Positions 51,371-61,123 of a stretch of 64,000 nt of DNA are shown here, in pieces (the stretch's first letter is position 1; the number at the start of each line of letters is the position of its first letter). The stretch is taken from contig JAJTJC010000036.1 of NCBI GenBank assembly GCA_021295155.1, forward strand, positions 1,271,690 to 1,335,689, read 5' to 3'. The notes under the pieces were generated by a model. The model worked only from the letters and a program-made list of their open reading frames with translations. It ran no database searches and was not told the DNA's origin. Origin of the DNA: Flavobacteriaceae bacterium D16 (GTDB lineage Bacteria; Bacteroidota; Bacteroidia; Flavobacteriales; Flavobacteriaceae). The position numbers were made by a program, and so were the translations under genes.

Positions 51371-52830
51371 AGCTACTAAAGGACATACTTTATGGGGTGC
51401 GTATTGCTGCTGTAAGCGGCACTACCAATATCAGGTTCAACGCCCTGCATTTTGATTCCCGGCAGGTTGCGCTCGATGATGCTTTTGTAGCTATACGAGG
51501 CACTTTAACGGACGGGCACAAGTATATTACCAAAGCTGTTGAGCAGGGATGCAATACCGTGATATGCGAGGAAATTCCTGAACAAATGGTTAATGAAGTT
51601 ACCTATGTTCAGGTGGATGATAGTCAGGCAGCACTGGCTATTATGGCTGCCAATTATTATCAAAATCCCTCCCGTAACCTAAAACTTATCGGAGTTACCG
51701 GAACCAATGGAAAGACAACGGTTTCAAGTTTGTTGTACCAGCTTTTCAAAAAGGCGGGATATAAGGTTGGTCTTATTTCTACTATAAAAATAATGGTAGA
51801 TGAACAAGAGTTTGCTACTAGCCATACAACACCAGATCCACTGGTTATCAATAAACACCTGAACCTCATGAACGAGGTCGGGGTGGAGTTTTGCTTTATG
51901 GAAGTCAGCTCTCATGGAATAGCCCAGAAACGATCACTGGGCTTGTCTTTTGAAGGTGCCATATTTACGAATTTATCACATGACCACCTGGATTATCATA
52001 AGACTTTTGCAGAATACCGGGATACCAAAAAGAAGCTTTTTGATGATCTGGCGCCAAAGGCTTTTGCCCTTACCAATCTGGATGATAAAAACGGACTTTA
52101 CATGTTGCAAAACAGTAAGGCTCGTAAATATACCTATGCACTGAAAAGCTTTGGGGATTACCGGGCACAGATCCTGGAAAATCAATTCAATGGTCAATTG
52201 CTCAAAATAGAGGACAATGAATTGTGGACAAAGCTCATCGGCCACTTCAATGCCTACAATATCCTGGCAATTTATGCCACTGCAGATCTTTTAGGCCTTG
52301 AAAAGCTCGAAATTCTCAGACTTCTCAGCGAGTTAGAGAATGTTGACGGGCGGTTCCAGTATTTTATTTCGGAACAACGAATTACAGCGATAGTTGATTA
52401 TGCCCATACGCCGGACGCCTTAAAAAATGTATTGAATACTATCAATACATTGAGGACTGGAAATGAAAACGTCATCACCGTAGTGGGGTGTGGTGGTGAT
52501 CGTGACAAGTCTAAGCGTCCGGTAATGGGTCATATCGCTTCTGAATTGAGTAACAAGGCAATTTTTACTTCGGATAATCCGAGATCCGAATCCCCGGGAG
52601 TAATTATTGAAGAGATGGAGGCTGGGGTAGAGCCTCAAAACACCAAAAAAATATTGTCTATTGAAAATCGTCATCAGGCTATTAAAACAGCCTGTCAATT
52701 GGCGAATAGTAATGATATTATCCTGGTAGCAGGTAAAGGACATGAGACCTATCAGGAAACAAACGGAAAGCGAGTAGACTTTGACGACTTTAAGATTGTC
52801 AAAGAAACATTGGCAACACTGAATAAATAA
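51367..52830 (+). CDS. murE: UDP-N-acetylmuramoyl-tripeptide synthetase (MurE)
   Basis: 487 residues. ATP loop GVTGTNGKTTVSSLLYQLF near residue 98; TSHTTPDPL near 152 and NLSHDHLDYHKTF near 205. The amino-acid-binding motif is DNPRSESP near residue 403, the DNPR form that selects meso-diaminopimelate, so I infer meso-DAP in the stem peptide. A final GKGHETYQ loop is present. Overlaps ftsI by four bases and is 20 bases before mraY. Confidence 0.95.
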   Translation: MKLLKDILYGVRIAAVSGTTNIRFNALHFDSRQVALDDAFVAIRGTLTDGHKYITKAVEQGCNTVICEEIPEQMVNEVTYVQVDDSQAALAIMAANYYQNPSRNLKLIGVTGTNGKTTVSSLLYQLFKKAGYKVGLISTIKIMVDEQEFATSHTTPDPLVINKHLNLMNEVGVEFCFMEVSSHGIAQKRSLGLSFEGAIFTNLSHDHLDYHKTFAEYRDTKKKLFDDLAPKAFALTNLDDKNGLYMLQNSKARKYTYALKSFGDYRAQILENQFNGQLLKIEDNELWTKLIGHFNAYNILAIYATADLLGLEKLEILRLLSELENVDGRFQYFISEQRITAIVDYAHTPDALKNVLNTINTLRTGNENVITVVGCGGDRDKSKRPVMGHIASELSNKAIFTSDNPRSESPGVIIEEMEAGVEPQNTKKILSIENRHQAIKTACQLANSNDIILVAGKGHETYQETNGKRVDFDDFKIVKETLATLNK

Positions 52831-52850
52831 AATGATCTGATAACAAGAGT

Positions 52851-54071
52851 ATGCTGTACTATTTGTTTGAATACTTAGAGCAACAATACCAGTTCCCCGG
52901 AGCGTCATTGTTCCAGTTCCTGACCTTCAGGGCAGCAATGGCAGTTCTGTTGTCGCTGCTACTGGCTACTGTTTATGGTAAGCGGATCATCAATTTATTA
53001 AGAAGGAAACAAATAGGCGAGACTGTCCGTGATCTCGGTCTGGATGGGCAGCAACAAAAATCAGGTACCCCAACCATGGGTGGGATTATCATTATTTTCT
53101 CCACACTCATACCGGTATTGCTATTTGCCGATCTGGAAAACATCTATGTAATCCTGTTGATCGTTACCACCATCTGGATGGGTATCATTGGCTTTATTGA
53201 CGATTACATCAAGATTTTTAAGAAAAATAAAAAGGGACTCAAGGGCCGATTTAAGATATTAGGTCAGGTAGTCCTGGGTCTTATGGTAGGGGCAACTCTT
53301 TATTTTCATCCCCAGGTAACCATGAAAGAGAAAAGCCAAACGGTTATTACTCAGGATTTCACGATTCAGCAGGTGGAAGGCAAAGAAGTTAAATCTACCA
53401 AAACCAATATCCCTTTCTTTAAAAACAATGAGCTCGATTATAGTGTCTTTATCTCCTGGATTGGCGAAGGGGCAGAGAAATACGCCTGGTTGATTTTCAT
53501 TCCTATTGTGATTTTTATAGTAACTGCCGTTTCCAACGGAGCTAATCTTACGGACGGTATCGATGGGCTTGCAGCCGGTACTTCGGCAATAATCGTCCTC
53601 ACCCTGGGCATATTTGCATGGGTATCCGGGAATATTATTTTCTCGGACTACCTGGATATTTTCTTTATCCCGCGCGCTGGGGAACTGGTGATCTTTATCG
53701 CGGCATTTGTAGGGGCGCTGGTAGGATTTCTGTGGTACAACGCATTTCCAGCACAGGTATTTATGGGAGATACAGGCAGTCTTACCATCGGTGGAGTTAT
53801 CGCGGTTATAGCCTTGATTGTGAGAAAGGAATTATTGATCCCGCTGCTGTGCGGAATATTCTTTGCCGAATCCCTTTCGGTCATGATACAGGTGAGTTAT
53901 TTCAAGTATACCAAAAGAAAATCAGGGGAAGGAAAGCGAATCTTCCTCATGTCGCCCTTGCATCATCATTACCAAAAGAAAGGCTATCACGAAAGCAAGA
54001 TTGTCACCCGTTTCTGGATTACCGGAATCCTGTTGGCTATCATAACCATCGTGACGCTCAAAGTTCGGTAA
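52851..54071 (+). CDS. mraY: Phospho-N-acetylmuramoyl-pentapeptide transferase
   Basis: 406 residues, about 45 longer than E. coli MraY. Multipass membrane enzyme that makes lipid I. Diagnostic sites are [17 protein letters not shown] near residue 68, [17 protein letters not shown] near 121, [12 protein letters not shown] near 231 and [10 protein letters not shown] near 309. The extra length sits largely in the stretch near residues 160-205 ([20 protein letters not shown] region), a predicted soluble loop not seen in E. coli. Confidence 0.95.
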   Translation: MLYYLFEYLEQQYQFPGASLFQFLTFRAAMAVLLSLLLATVYGKRIINLLRRKQIGETVRDLGLDGQQQKSGTPTMGGIIIIFSTLIPVLLFADLENIYVILLIVTTIWMGIIGFIDDYIKIFKKNKKGLKGRFKILGQVVLGLMVGATLYFHPQVTMKEKSQTVITQDFTIQQVEGKEVKSTKTNIPFFKNNELDYSVFISWIGEGAEKYAWLIFIPIVIFIVTAVSNGANLTDGIDGLAAGTSAIIVLTLGIFAWVSGNIIFSDYLDIFFIPRAGELVIFIAAFVGALVGFLWYNAFPAQVFMGDTGSLTIGGVIAVIALIVRKELLIPLLCGIFFAESLSVMIQVSYFKYTKRKSGEGKRIFLMSPLHHHYQKKGYHESKIVTRFWITGILLAIITIVTLKVR

Positions 54072-54072
54072 G

Positions 54073-55407
54073 ATGCAGCGGTTGGTCATACTTGGTGGAG
54101 GTGAAAGTGGAGTTGGTACAGCCATACTGGCTAAGAAAAAAGGATTTGAAATCTTCCTCTCTGATGCGGGGAAGTTACAAGATAAATACAAAGACGTTCT
54201 TATACATCTTGGGATTGAATGGGAAGAAGGCAGGCATTCTGAAGAACGAATTCTGAAGGCAGATCTGGTTATGAAAAGCCCCGGAATTCCGGATACGGTA
54301 CCAATTGTCAGTAAACTGGTTGAGAAAGGGATTTCGGTAATCTCCGAAATCGAATTTGCTTCCCGGTATACCGACGCTTTTATCATTGGGATTACCGGAA
54401 GTAACGGAAAAACCACAACAACCATGCTTACCCACCATATTTTAAAGAATGGTGGCTTACATGTTGGTATGGCGGGGAATATTGGCGACAGTTTTGCTCA
54501 AATGGTAGCTGAAAATGACTATGACTATTATGTCTTGGAAATCAGCAGCTTCCAATTAGATGGTATTGTCGATTTAAAACCGGACATCGCCGTAATAACC
54601 AACATCACACCAGACCACCTGGACAGGTATGATTATAAGTTTGAGAACTATATCGCCTCCAAGTTCCGGATAGCCATGAATCAGTCTCACGAGGATATGT
54701 TCCTGTATGACCTGGACGATCCTGTATTGACAGAATGGCTCGGAGAGCACCCCATTCGACCCAAAACCTATCCTTTTTCACTGGAGCAAAAACCGGAAAT
54801 CGGAGCATGTATCAAGAACCAAAATATATTGATTAGGACGCCTAATAACACAATTGAAATGAGAACAGACGCCTTAGCCCTATCAGGCAAGCACAATTTG
54901 AAAAACACCATGGCAGCTTCCACTGTAGCTAGTCTTGTTGGTATTAGAAAAGAAACAATTCGCAATTCTATTGAGAATTTCCTGGGGGCGCCACATCGAT
55001 TGGAGAAAGTCCTGAAAATACATCATGTACAATACATTAATGATTCTAAGGCGACCAATGTAAATGCTACCTATTACGCCCTGGAAAGCATGAATACCCC
55101 AACGGTATGGCTTGTAGGGGGGGTGGATAAAGGAAATGATTATCAGTCGCTCTTACCCCTGGTGAGGGAGAAGGTTAAGGCTATCATTTGTATTGGAATG
55201 GATAACAGCAAGATCAAAGAAACCTTTGGCAATGTGGTAGACCTGCTTGTTGAGACTTATGCAATGTCAGAGGCTGTTAAGGTGGCTTACAAAATAGCAG
55301 AACGAGGAGATACTGTTTTGCTCTCCCCGGCCTGCGCAAGTTTTGATCTTTTCAAAAATTATGAGGATCGTGGAGATCAGTTTAAGGAAGCGATTAAAAA
55401 TCTGTAG
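54073..55407 (+). CDS. murD: UDP-N-acetylmuramoylalanine-D-glutamate ligase
   Basis: 444 residues. Rossmann-like N-terminus (MQRLVILGGGESGVG), ATP loop IGITGSNGKTTTTMLTHHIL near residue 107, the central region VITNITPDHLDRYDYK, PHRLEKVL near 311 and VLLSPACASFDLFKNYEDRG near 415. Adds D-Glu to UDP-MurNAc-L-Ala. It starts two bases after mraY. Confidence 0.96.
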   Translation: MQRLVILGGGESGVGTAILAKKKGFEIFLSDAGKLQDKYKDVLIHLGIEWEEGRHSEERILKADLVMKSPGIPDTVPIVSKLVEKGISVISEIEFASRYTDAFIIGITGSNGKTTTTMLTHHILKNGGLHVGMAGNIGDSFAQMVAENDYDYYVLEISSFQLDGIVDLKPDIAVITNITPDHLDRYDYKFENYIASKFRIAMNQSHEDMFLYDLDDPVLTEWLGEHPIRPKTYPFSLEQKPEIGACIKNQNILIRTPNNTIEMRTDALALSGKHNLKNTMAASTVASLVGIRKETIRNSIENFLGAPHRLEKVLKIHHVQYINDSKATNVNATYYALESMNTPTVWLVGGVDKGNDYQSLLPLVREKVKAIICIGMDNSKIKETFGNVVDLLVETYAMSEAVKVAYKIAERGDTVLLSPACASFDLFKNYEDRGDQFKEAIKNL

Positions 55408-55410
55408 CAA

Positions 55411-56613
55411 TTGAAAAGGATTGTCCGACATATAGGAGGAGATAAAGCGATTTGGGGCTTGGTGGCCCTTCTTGCCCTGTTTTCTTTTTTGCCGGTCTAT
55501 AGTGCCAGCAGTAACCTGGTCTATGTAGTGGGCAATGGTACCACTATGGGACACCTGGTAAAGCACGGAATGTTACTTGTTCTGGGCTTTGGCATTATCT
55601 ATGGGATCCATAAGATTCCCGCACACTTTTTTAAAGGGCTTTCCATTATAGCCCTTCCCCTGGTTCTGGTGTTATTGATTTTTACCCTGGCACAGGGAAC
55701 AACTATAGACGGTGCCAATGCCAGCAGGTGGATTCGAATTCCCTTTGTTGGGATTACCTTCCAAACTTCAAACCTGGCAGCGGTTGTGCTGATGATCTAT
55801 ATTGCCCGTTACCTCGCTAAGATTCGCGAAAAGAAGATCAGCTTTAAAGAGAGTGTTTTACCGCTTTGGGTGCCCGTTTTTCTGGTTATTGTATTGATTC
55901 TTCCGGCTAATTTCTCAACAGCGGCGATACTATTTTTTATGGTCCTTGTGATTTGCTTTCTCGGGGGCTATCCCATGAAGTATCTGGCGAGTATGGTTGG
56001 TGTGGGGTTGCTGTGTCTGACCTTATTTGTGCTCACAGCAAAAGCACTGCCTGATTTGTTTCCAAACAGGGTAGATACCTGGATGAGCAGAATAGAAAGC
56101 TTTTGGGACCCAAATGATACGGAGGGGGATTATCAAATTGAAAAAGCCAAAATAGCCATTGCCAGTGGTGGTATAGTGGGGAATGGTGCCGGAAAGAGTG
56201 TGATGAAGAATTTTTTACCTCAGAGTTCGTCGGATTTCATCTATGCCATAATTATAGAAGAGTATGGCCTAGTGGGGGGCTTAACCCTGATGTTTATCTA
56301 TTTGCTGTTGTTGTTTCGAATTATAGTAGTGGCAAATTCCAATGATTCGGTATTTGGAAAACTCCTGGTAGTGGGAGTAGGATTACCCATAGTGTTCCAG
56401 GCCCTGATCAATATGGCCGTTGCAGTAGAATTGTTTCCGGTTACGGGGCAAACCCTTCCTCTGATCAGTAGTGGAGGAACATCGATATGGATGACCTGTT
56501 TGGCAATAGGTATTGTTTTGAGCGCCAGCAATAAAGCCAATAACAGACAGGAGATTGAGAATAGTGCAATTGATGAGAACAACCCATTAGAAATACTAAG
56601 TGGACAACTATAG
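55411..56613 (+). CDS. ftsW: FtsW/RodA/SpoVE-family lipid II polymerase
   Basis: 400 residues, about ten membrane segments. The start is TTG at 55411, four bases after murD; it opens [20 protein letters not shown]. Landmarks are [20 protein letters not shown] near residue 100, [20 protein letters not shown] near 271, and [13 protein letters not shown] near 350, the canonical SGG site. SEDS glycosyltransferase partner of FtsI. Overlaps murG by 14 bases. Confidence 0.93.
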   Translation: MKRIVRHIGGDKAIWGLVALLALFSFLPVYSASSNLVYVVGNGTTMGHLVKHGMLLVLGFGIIYGIHKIPAHFFKGLSIIALPLVLVLLIFTLAQGTTIDGANASRWIRIPFVGITFQTSNLAAVVLMIYIARYLAKIREKKISFKESVLPLWVPVFLVIVLILPANFSTAAILFFMVLVICFLGGYPMKYLASMVGVGLLCLTLFVLTAKALPDLFPNRVDTWMSRIESFWDPNDTEGDYQIEKAKIAIASGGIVGNGAGKSVMKNFLPQSSSDFIYAIIIEEYGLVGGLTLMFIYLLLLFRIIVVANSNDSVFGKLLVVGVGLPIVFQALINMAVAVELFPVTGQTLPLISSGGTSIWMTCLAIGIVLSASNKANNRQEIENSAIDENNPLEILSGQL

Positions 56614-57691
56614 GTTTATTCTTTCGGGCGGAGGCACAGGAGGGCATATTTATCCGGCAATTGCAATTGCCAACATATTGAAGGAGCGGTATCCTAAGGC
56701 GAAGTTTTTATTCGTAGGAGCGAAAGACCGAATGGAGATGGAAAAAGTACCCCAGGCAGGGTACAGTATTAAAGGACTTTGGATTAGTGGATTACAGCGA
56801 AAGCTGACCTTAAAGAATCTGCTTTTTCCGATAAAATTGATCAGTAGTTTGATAAAGGCTGGGAAAATAGTACGCGAATTTAAACCGGACCTGGTGGTAG
56901 GAACCGGAGGCTTTGCCAGCGGGCCCCTGTTACGGGTTGCCTCCAAAAGAGGCATACCCTGTGTGCTACAGGAACAGAATTCATTTGCCGGACTGACTAA
57001 TAAGTTACTGGCTTCCAGGGCAGCCCGCATATGTGTCGCTTACGACAATATGGATCGGTATTTTCCTAAAGAAAAGATCATCAAAACGGGCAATCCCGTT
57101 CGCGAGCATATTGTAGACACTACCACATCTCTTGAAGAAGCTGATGCGTTTTTTGGATTGAACTCTGAGAAAAGAACACTGCTTGTTCTGGGAGGAAGTC
57201 TGGGTTCTAAAAGGATCAACGAATTGGTTCTGGATCAATTACCCCTGTTTGAGGAAATGGAAGTGCAACTCCTCTGGCAGTGTGGCAAAGGATATTTTGA
57301 ACAGTATGAAAAGTATACCAATCCGGCGGTTAAAGTGCTGGATTTTGTGAACCGGATGGACCTGGCGTATGCCGCAGCAGACGTTATAATCTCCCGGGCT
57401 GGAGCTAGTTCGGTATCTGAATTATGTATTGTGGGGAAACCGGTGATTTTTATCCCATCCCCTAATGTGGCAGAAGACCATCAGACCAAAAATGCGATGG
57501 CATTGGTGGCCCAATCGGCTGCATTGATGATCAAAGAAGCAGATCTGGACACAAAGTTTCCAAATATGTTCAAGGAACTTATGGGTTCCGGAGAACAACG
57601 GGAACAATTATCGACCAATATAAAAGAACTGGCACTTCCGGGTGCTACAGAGCAGATTGCAGACGTAATAAGCTCCTTATTAAAAAATTGA
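56600..57691 (+). CDS. murG: Lipid II synthase (UDP-GlcNAc transferase)
   Basis: 363 residues, GTG start inside ftsW opening [20 protein letters not shown], the diagnostic N-terminal glycine loop. Further motifs are [14 protein letters not shown] near residue 99, [14 protein letters not shown] near 122, [11 protein letters not shown] near 197, [12 protein letters not shown] near 263 and the [12 protein letters not shown] donor site near 294. Transfers GlcNAc to lipid I on the inner membrane. It overlaps murC by one base (TGATG). Confidence 0.96.
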   Translation: MDNYRFILSGGGTGGHIYPAIAIANILKERYPKAKFLFVGAKDRMEMEKVPQAGYSIKGLWISGLQRKLTLKNLLFPIKLISSLIKAGKIVREFKPDLVVGTGGFASGPLLRVASKRGIPCVLQEQNSFAGLTNKLLASRAARICVAYDNMDRYFPKEKIIKTGNPVREHIVDTTTSLEEADAFFGLNSEKRTLLVLGGSLGSKRINELVLDQLPLFEEMEVQLLWQCGKGYFEQYEKYTNPAVKVLDFVNRMDLAYAAADVIISRAGASSVSELCIVGKPVIFIPSPNVAEDHQTKNAMALVAQSAALMIKEADLDTKFPNMFKELMGSGEQREQLSTNIKELALPGATEQIADVISSLLKN

Positions 57692-59043
57692 TGGATACAA
57701 ATACCATACATAGGGTATATTTTCTGGGCATTGGAGGGATCGGTATGTCGGCCCTGGCCCGGTATTTCCATCATTTAGGGAAAGAAGTGGCCGGTTATGA
57801 CAAGACTGAGACACCGCTTACTCGGGAGTTGGAAGATATGGGAATCTTCGTTTCTTATGAAGATAAGCAAGATGCCATTCCGCCTTCTTATCAAAACAGC
57901 AAAAACACCCTTGTGGTATATACCCCGGCTGTGCCTGATGAGCATACAGGAATGCGATTTTTCCGTGAAGGGGATTTTACCATGTACAAAAGGGCAAAGG
58001 TCTTGGGGCTGATTACCCGGGATACCTATTGTTTTGCGGTAGCAGGAACACACGGAAAGACAACTACATCCTGTATTCTGGCGCATTTATTAAATGAAAG
58101 TGAAACCCCAATTACGGCTTTTCTTGGGGGTATTTCTGAGGATTTCAATAGTAATTTCCTGATGAAAGGCCCGGATTACACCGTGGTAGAGGCAGATGAA
58201 TTTGATCGCTCCTTTCTCCATCTCTCACCAGATATCGCCTGTATTACTTCTATGGATGCAGACCATCTTGACATTTATGGAGATCACGATCAGCTTAAAC
58301 AATCATTCCGGGAATTTGCTGCAAGGTTAAAATCGGGGGGTACCCTTTTTGTTAAAAAGGGACTACCGATTTCTGGACTGACCTATGGGATAGAGGACAA
58401 TGCGGATTATTGTGCCTTGAATGTAAAGGTAGATAACGGCGCCTACGTATTTGATCTGAAAACCCCGGAAACCAATCTGCGTGGAATACGGTTTAATAAA
58501 CCTGGCCGACACAATTTATTAAATGGAGTAGCCGCTATATCGATGGCATTAAAGGCCGGCAGTAAACCAGATAAACTCGCTCAGGCCATGGAGTCATTCA
58601 AGGGTGTCCAACGGCGATTCTCTTATGCAATTAAGCAGGAACAGTTTGTGTTTATTGATGATTATGCGCATCACCCTACTGAAATAAATGCGGTTTATGA
58701 TGCGGTAAAAGAAATGCATCCCAACATGAAAACTATGGTGGTCTTTCAGCCCCATTTGTATTCAAGGACACGCGATTTTGGTGATGCTTTTGCGAGAAGC
58801 CTTGAAAAATTCGACTGTGTTTTGCTGCTGGATATCTATCCGGCAAGAGAAAAGCCTATTCCCGGGATAACTGCCGAATGGTTACTTGAGAAGATTAAAA
58901 ACCCTAACAAAAAAAGAATAAATAAGGAGGAAATAAGCCAGGAAATTATGGCGTATTCTCCTGAGGTATTTATAACCCTGGGAGCTGGTGATATTGGCCT
59001 GGAGATTAACGGATTAAAAAAAGAATTAGCACATGCGATTTAA
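57691..59043 (+). CDS. murC: UDP-N-acetylmuramate-L-alanine ligase
   Basis: 450 residues from the ATG at 57691 (the TTG three bases earlier is less likely). [20 protein letters not shown] holds the UDP site, AGTHGKTTTSCILAHLL near residue 117 the ATP loop, followed by TVVEADEFDRSFLHL near 165, ITSMDADHLDIYGD near 185 and DDYAHHPTEINAVYDAV near 322. First amino-acid ligase of the stem peptide. Confidence 0.96.
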   Translation: MDTNTIHRVYFLGIGGIGMSALARYFHHLGKEVAGYDKTETPLTRELEDMGIFVSYEDKQDAIPPSYQNSKNTLVVYTPAVPDEHTGMRFFREGDFTMYKRAKVLGLITRDTYCFAVAGTHGKTTTSCILAHLLNESETPITAFLGGISEDFNSNFLMKGPDYTVVEADEFDRSFLHLSPDIACITSMDADHLDIYGDHDQLKQSFREFAARLKSGGTLFVKKGLPISGLTYGIEDNADYCALNVKVDNGAYVFDLKTPETNLRGIRFNKPGRHNLLNGVAAISMALKAGSKPDKLAQAMESFKGVQRRFSYAIKQEQFVFIDDYAHHPTEINAVYDAVKEMHPNMKTMVVFQPHLYSRTRDFGDAFARSLEKFDCVLLLDIYPAREKPIPGITAEWLLEKIKNPNKKRINKEEISQEIMAYSPEVFITLGAGDIGLEINGLKKELAHAI

Positions 59044-59752
59044 TTGGAATTATATAAAACTATTTCTATTAATAGTCTGTATAACAGGACTTTACTCCTT
59101 TACAGATTATCGAAGCAAACAAAAAAACGTCAATGGGATCAGCCTGGAATTTGTAGGAGAGAACAGTTTGTTCATTAGCAAAGACGTCGTTAATAAATTG
59201 TTAATACAAAATTATGGGAGCCTAAAAAACGTCCCCAAAGAAGACATAGTTTTGAATACTATAGAAAAGGTCATCGAGGCCAATGATATGGTGAAAAATG
59301 CCCAGGTCTATCTTACTATTAATGGAGAACTTAAATCGAAAATTGCACAAAGGCAGCCAATTGGACGCATCGAAGGATTGAATCAATTCTATCTGGATGA
59401 GGATGGTAAAAAAATGCCCCTCTCCAGAAAGTACTCTGCGCGTGTTCCGATCATTACGGGTAAAATTACTGGCAGAAGCCTGGAGGATGTTTATGTCATC
59501 TTGCAATTTGTGAATGATGATGATTTTCTGAGAAAGAACATTATCGGTATTCATATTGAAGACGAAGAAAAATACCAGCTCAGGTTTCGGGTGGAGAATT
59601 TTGTCGTAAACCTGGGGGATGTAAATGATCTGGAAGAGAAATTCAGCAATTTCAAAGCCTTTTATGCCAAGGCCATGAAAGACCAGACACTGGACAACTA
59701 TAAAATAGTGAGCTTAGAATTTGATAATCAAGTGGTATGCACCAAAATTTAG
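59033..59752 (+). CDS. ftsQ: FtsQ-like cell division protein
   Basis: 239 residues. Short cytoplasmic N-terminus, one membrane helix at about residues 9-24, then a periplasmic POTRA-like and beta domain (PKEDIVLNTIEKVIEANDMV and IAQRQPIGRIEG). The position between murC and ftsA is that of ftsQ, and topology agrees; sequence divergence in this family is large. It overlaps murC by 11 bases. Bridges the cytoplasmic and periplasmic divisome. Confidence 0.88.
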   Translation: MRFNWNYIKLFLLIVCITGLYSFTDYRSKQKNVNGISLEFVGENSLFISKDVVNKLLIQNYGSLKNVPKEDIVLNTIEKVIEANDMVKNAQVYLTINGELKSKIAQRQPIGRIEGLNQFYLDEDGKKMPLSRKYSARVPIITGKITGRSLEDVYVILQFVNDDDFLRKNIIGIHIEDEEKYQLRFRVENFVVNLGDVNDLEEKFSNFKAFYAKAMKDQTLDNYKIVSLEFDNQVVCTKI

Positions 59753-59757
59753 ATAAT

Positions 59758-61083
59758 ATGGAACAGGCAAATTTTTCTGTGGGGCTTGATATAGGAACCA
59801 CCAAAATCGTCGCCATAATTGGACAGGAAAATGAATACGGTAAAATTGAGGTACTGGGGATTGGGAGATCCAAAAGTCTCGGCGTGCACCGGGGGGTAGT
59901 CAACAATATTACACAGACCATTCGGTCCATACAGCAGGCTGTAGAAATGGCAGAGGCCGATGCGGGACTTAAGATTGGTTCTGTAGTGGTTGGTATTGCC
60001 GGACAGCACATCAGAAGTCTACAGCATAGTGATTATATCACGCGGCCAAATTCGGAAGAGGTGATAAGCGAGGAAGATCTGGAAAAACTTTGCAACCAGG
60101 TCTATAAACTGGTCATGCTACCGGGAGAAGAGATTATCCATGTCTTACCTCAGGAGTACAAGGTAGATGGTCAGCCTGAAATCAAACAACCCATTGGTAT
60201 GTACGGCGGTCGCCTGGAAGCCAACTTCCATGTGGTGGTAGGTCAGGTTTCTTCTATTAAAAATATTGGACGCTGTATAAAAAGTGCAGGACTGGATCTG
60301 GGAAATATTACCCTGGAGCCGCTTGCCTCCTCTGATGCTGTATTAAGTCAGGAAGAAAAAGAAGCCGGTGTAGCACTTATTGACATAGGTGGCGGTACTA
60401 CAGACCTGGCCATTTTTAAGGACGGCATTATTCGTCATACGGCGGTTATACCGTTTGGTGGTAACGTCATAACTGAGGATATCAAGGAAGGGTGTTCCAT
60501 CATAGAAAAACAAGCCGAACTGCTAAAAATCAAATTTGGATCTGCCTGGCCGGGAGAGAACAAGGACAACGAGATTGTCTCTATTCCGGGTTTAAGAGGA
60601 AGGGAGCCCAAGGAAATAACCCTTAAAAACCTTTCCAAGATCATCCACGCAAGGATTGTTGAGATCGTGGAACAAGTCTACCTGGAAATCAAGAACTACG
60701 GACATGAGGACCAGAAGAAAAAACTAATAGCGGGGATTGTATTAACCGGTGGAGGAAGCCAGTTAAAGCATTTGAAACAGTTAGTGGAATACATCACCGG
60801 AATGGATACCCGGATAGGATATCCAAACGAGCATCTGGCAGGTGATTCGGAGGAAGAGATTGCCAGTCCGCTTTACGCTACCGCAGTTGGCCTTCTAATG
60901 AATGCGATTGAGAATAAGGATCGTATGATGAGTGCAGGCACGGATCAAACTGAAATGGAAGAAGAAATGGTGTTGGAAGGTCACCCTGAAGGAACCATGG
61001 ATCAGGCTAACGGTAAACCAAGGAAATCGGTTTTCGAAAAGTGGTCAGAGAAACTAAAGGACTTCCTCGATAACGCAGAATAA
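59758..61083 (+). CDS. ftsA: Cell division protein FtsA
   Basis: 441 residues from ATG 59758, where the family N-terminus MEQANFSVGLDIGTTKIVAI starts; an upstream in-frame ATG at 59737 lies inside ftsQ and is not favoured. Actin-like ATPase with the phosphate-1 loop GLDIGTTKIV, the SHS2/1C region (GVHRGVVNNITQT), phosphate-2 VALIDIGGGTTDLAIF near residue 207, adenosine motif GIVLTGGGSQLKHL near 330, and a Lys/Trp-bearing C-terminal amphipathic end (KSVFEKWSEKLKDFLDN) for membrane binding. Anchors FtsZ. Confidence 0.95.
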   Translation: MEQANFSVGLDIGTTKIVAIIGQENEYGKIEVLGIGRSKSLGVHRGVVNNITQTIRSIQQAVEMAEADAGLKIGSVVVGIAGQHIRSLQHSDYITRPNSEEVISEEDLEKLCNQVYKLVMLPGEEIIHVLPQEYKVDGQPEIKQPIGMYGGRLEANFHVVVGQVSSIKNIGRCIKSAGLDLGNITLEPLASSDAVLSQEEKEAGVALIDIGGGTTDLAIFKDGIIRHTAVIPFGGNVITEDIKEGCSIIEKQAELLKIKFGSAWPGENKDNEIVSIPGLRGREPKEITLKNLSKIIHARIVEIVEQVYLEIKNYGHEDQKKKLIAGIVLTGGGSQLKHLKQLVEYITGMDTRIGYPNEHLAGDSEEEIASPLYATAVGLLMNAIENKDRMMSAGTDQTEMEEEMVLEGHPEGTMDQANGKPRKSVFEKWSEKLKDFLDNAE

Positions 61084-61123
61084 ACCTACATAGAAGCATA
61101 TAATAACCAGTAATTAAAGAAAC

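Noticed and set aside
53618-54256. 212-residue plus-strand open frame spanning the mraY/murD junction
   Set aside because: Out of frame with both, which are confident; composition is Arg/Tyr-rich and not protein-like.
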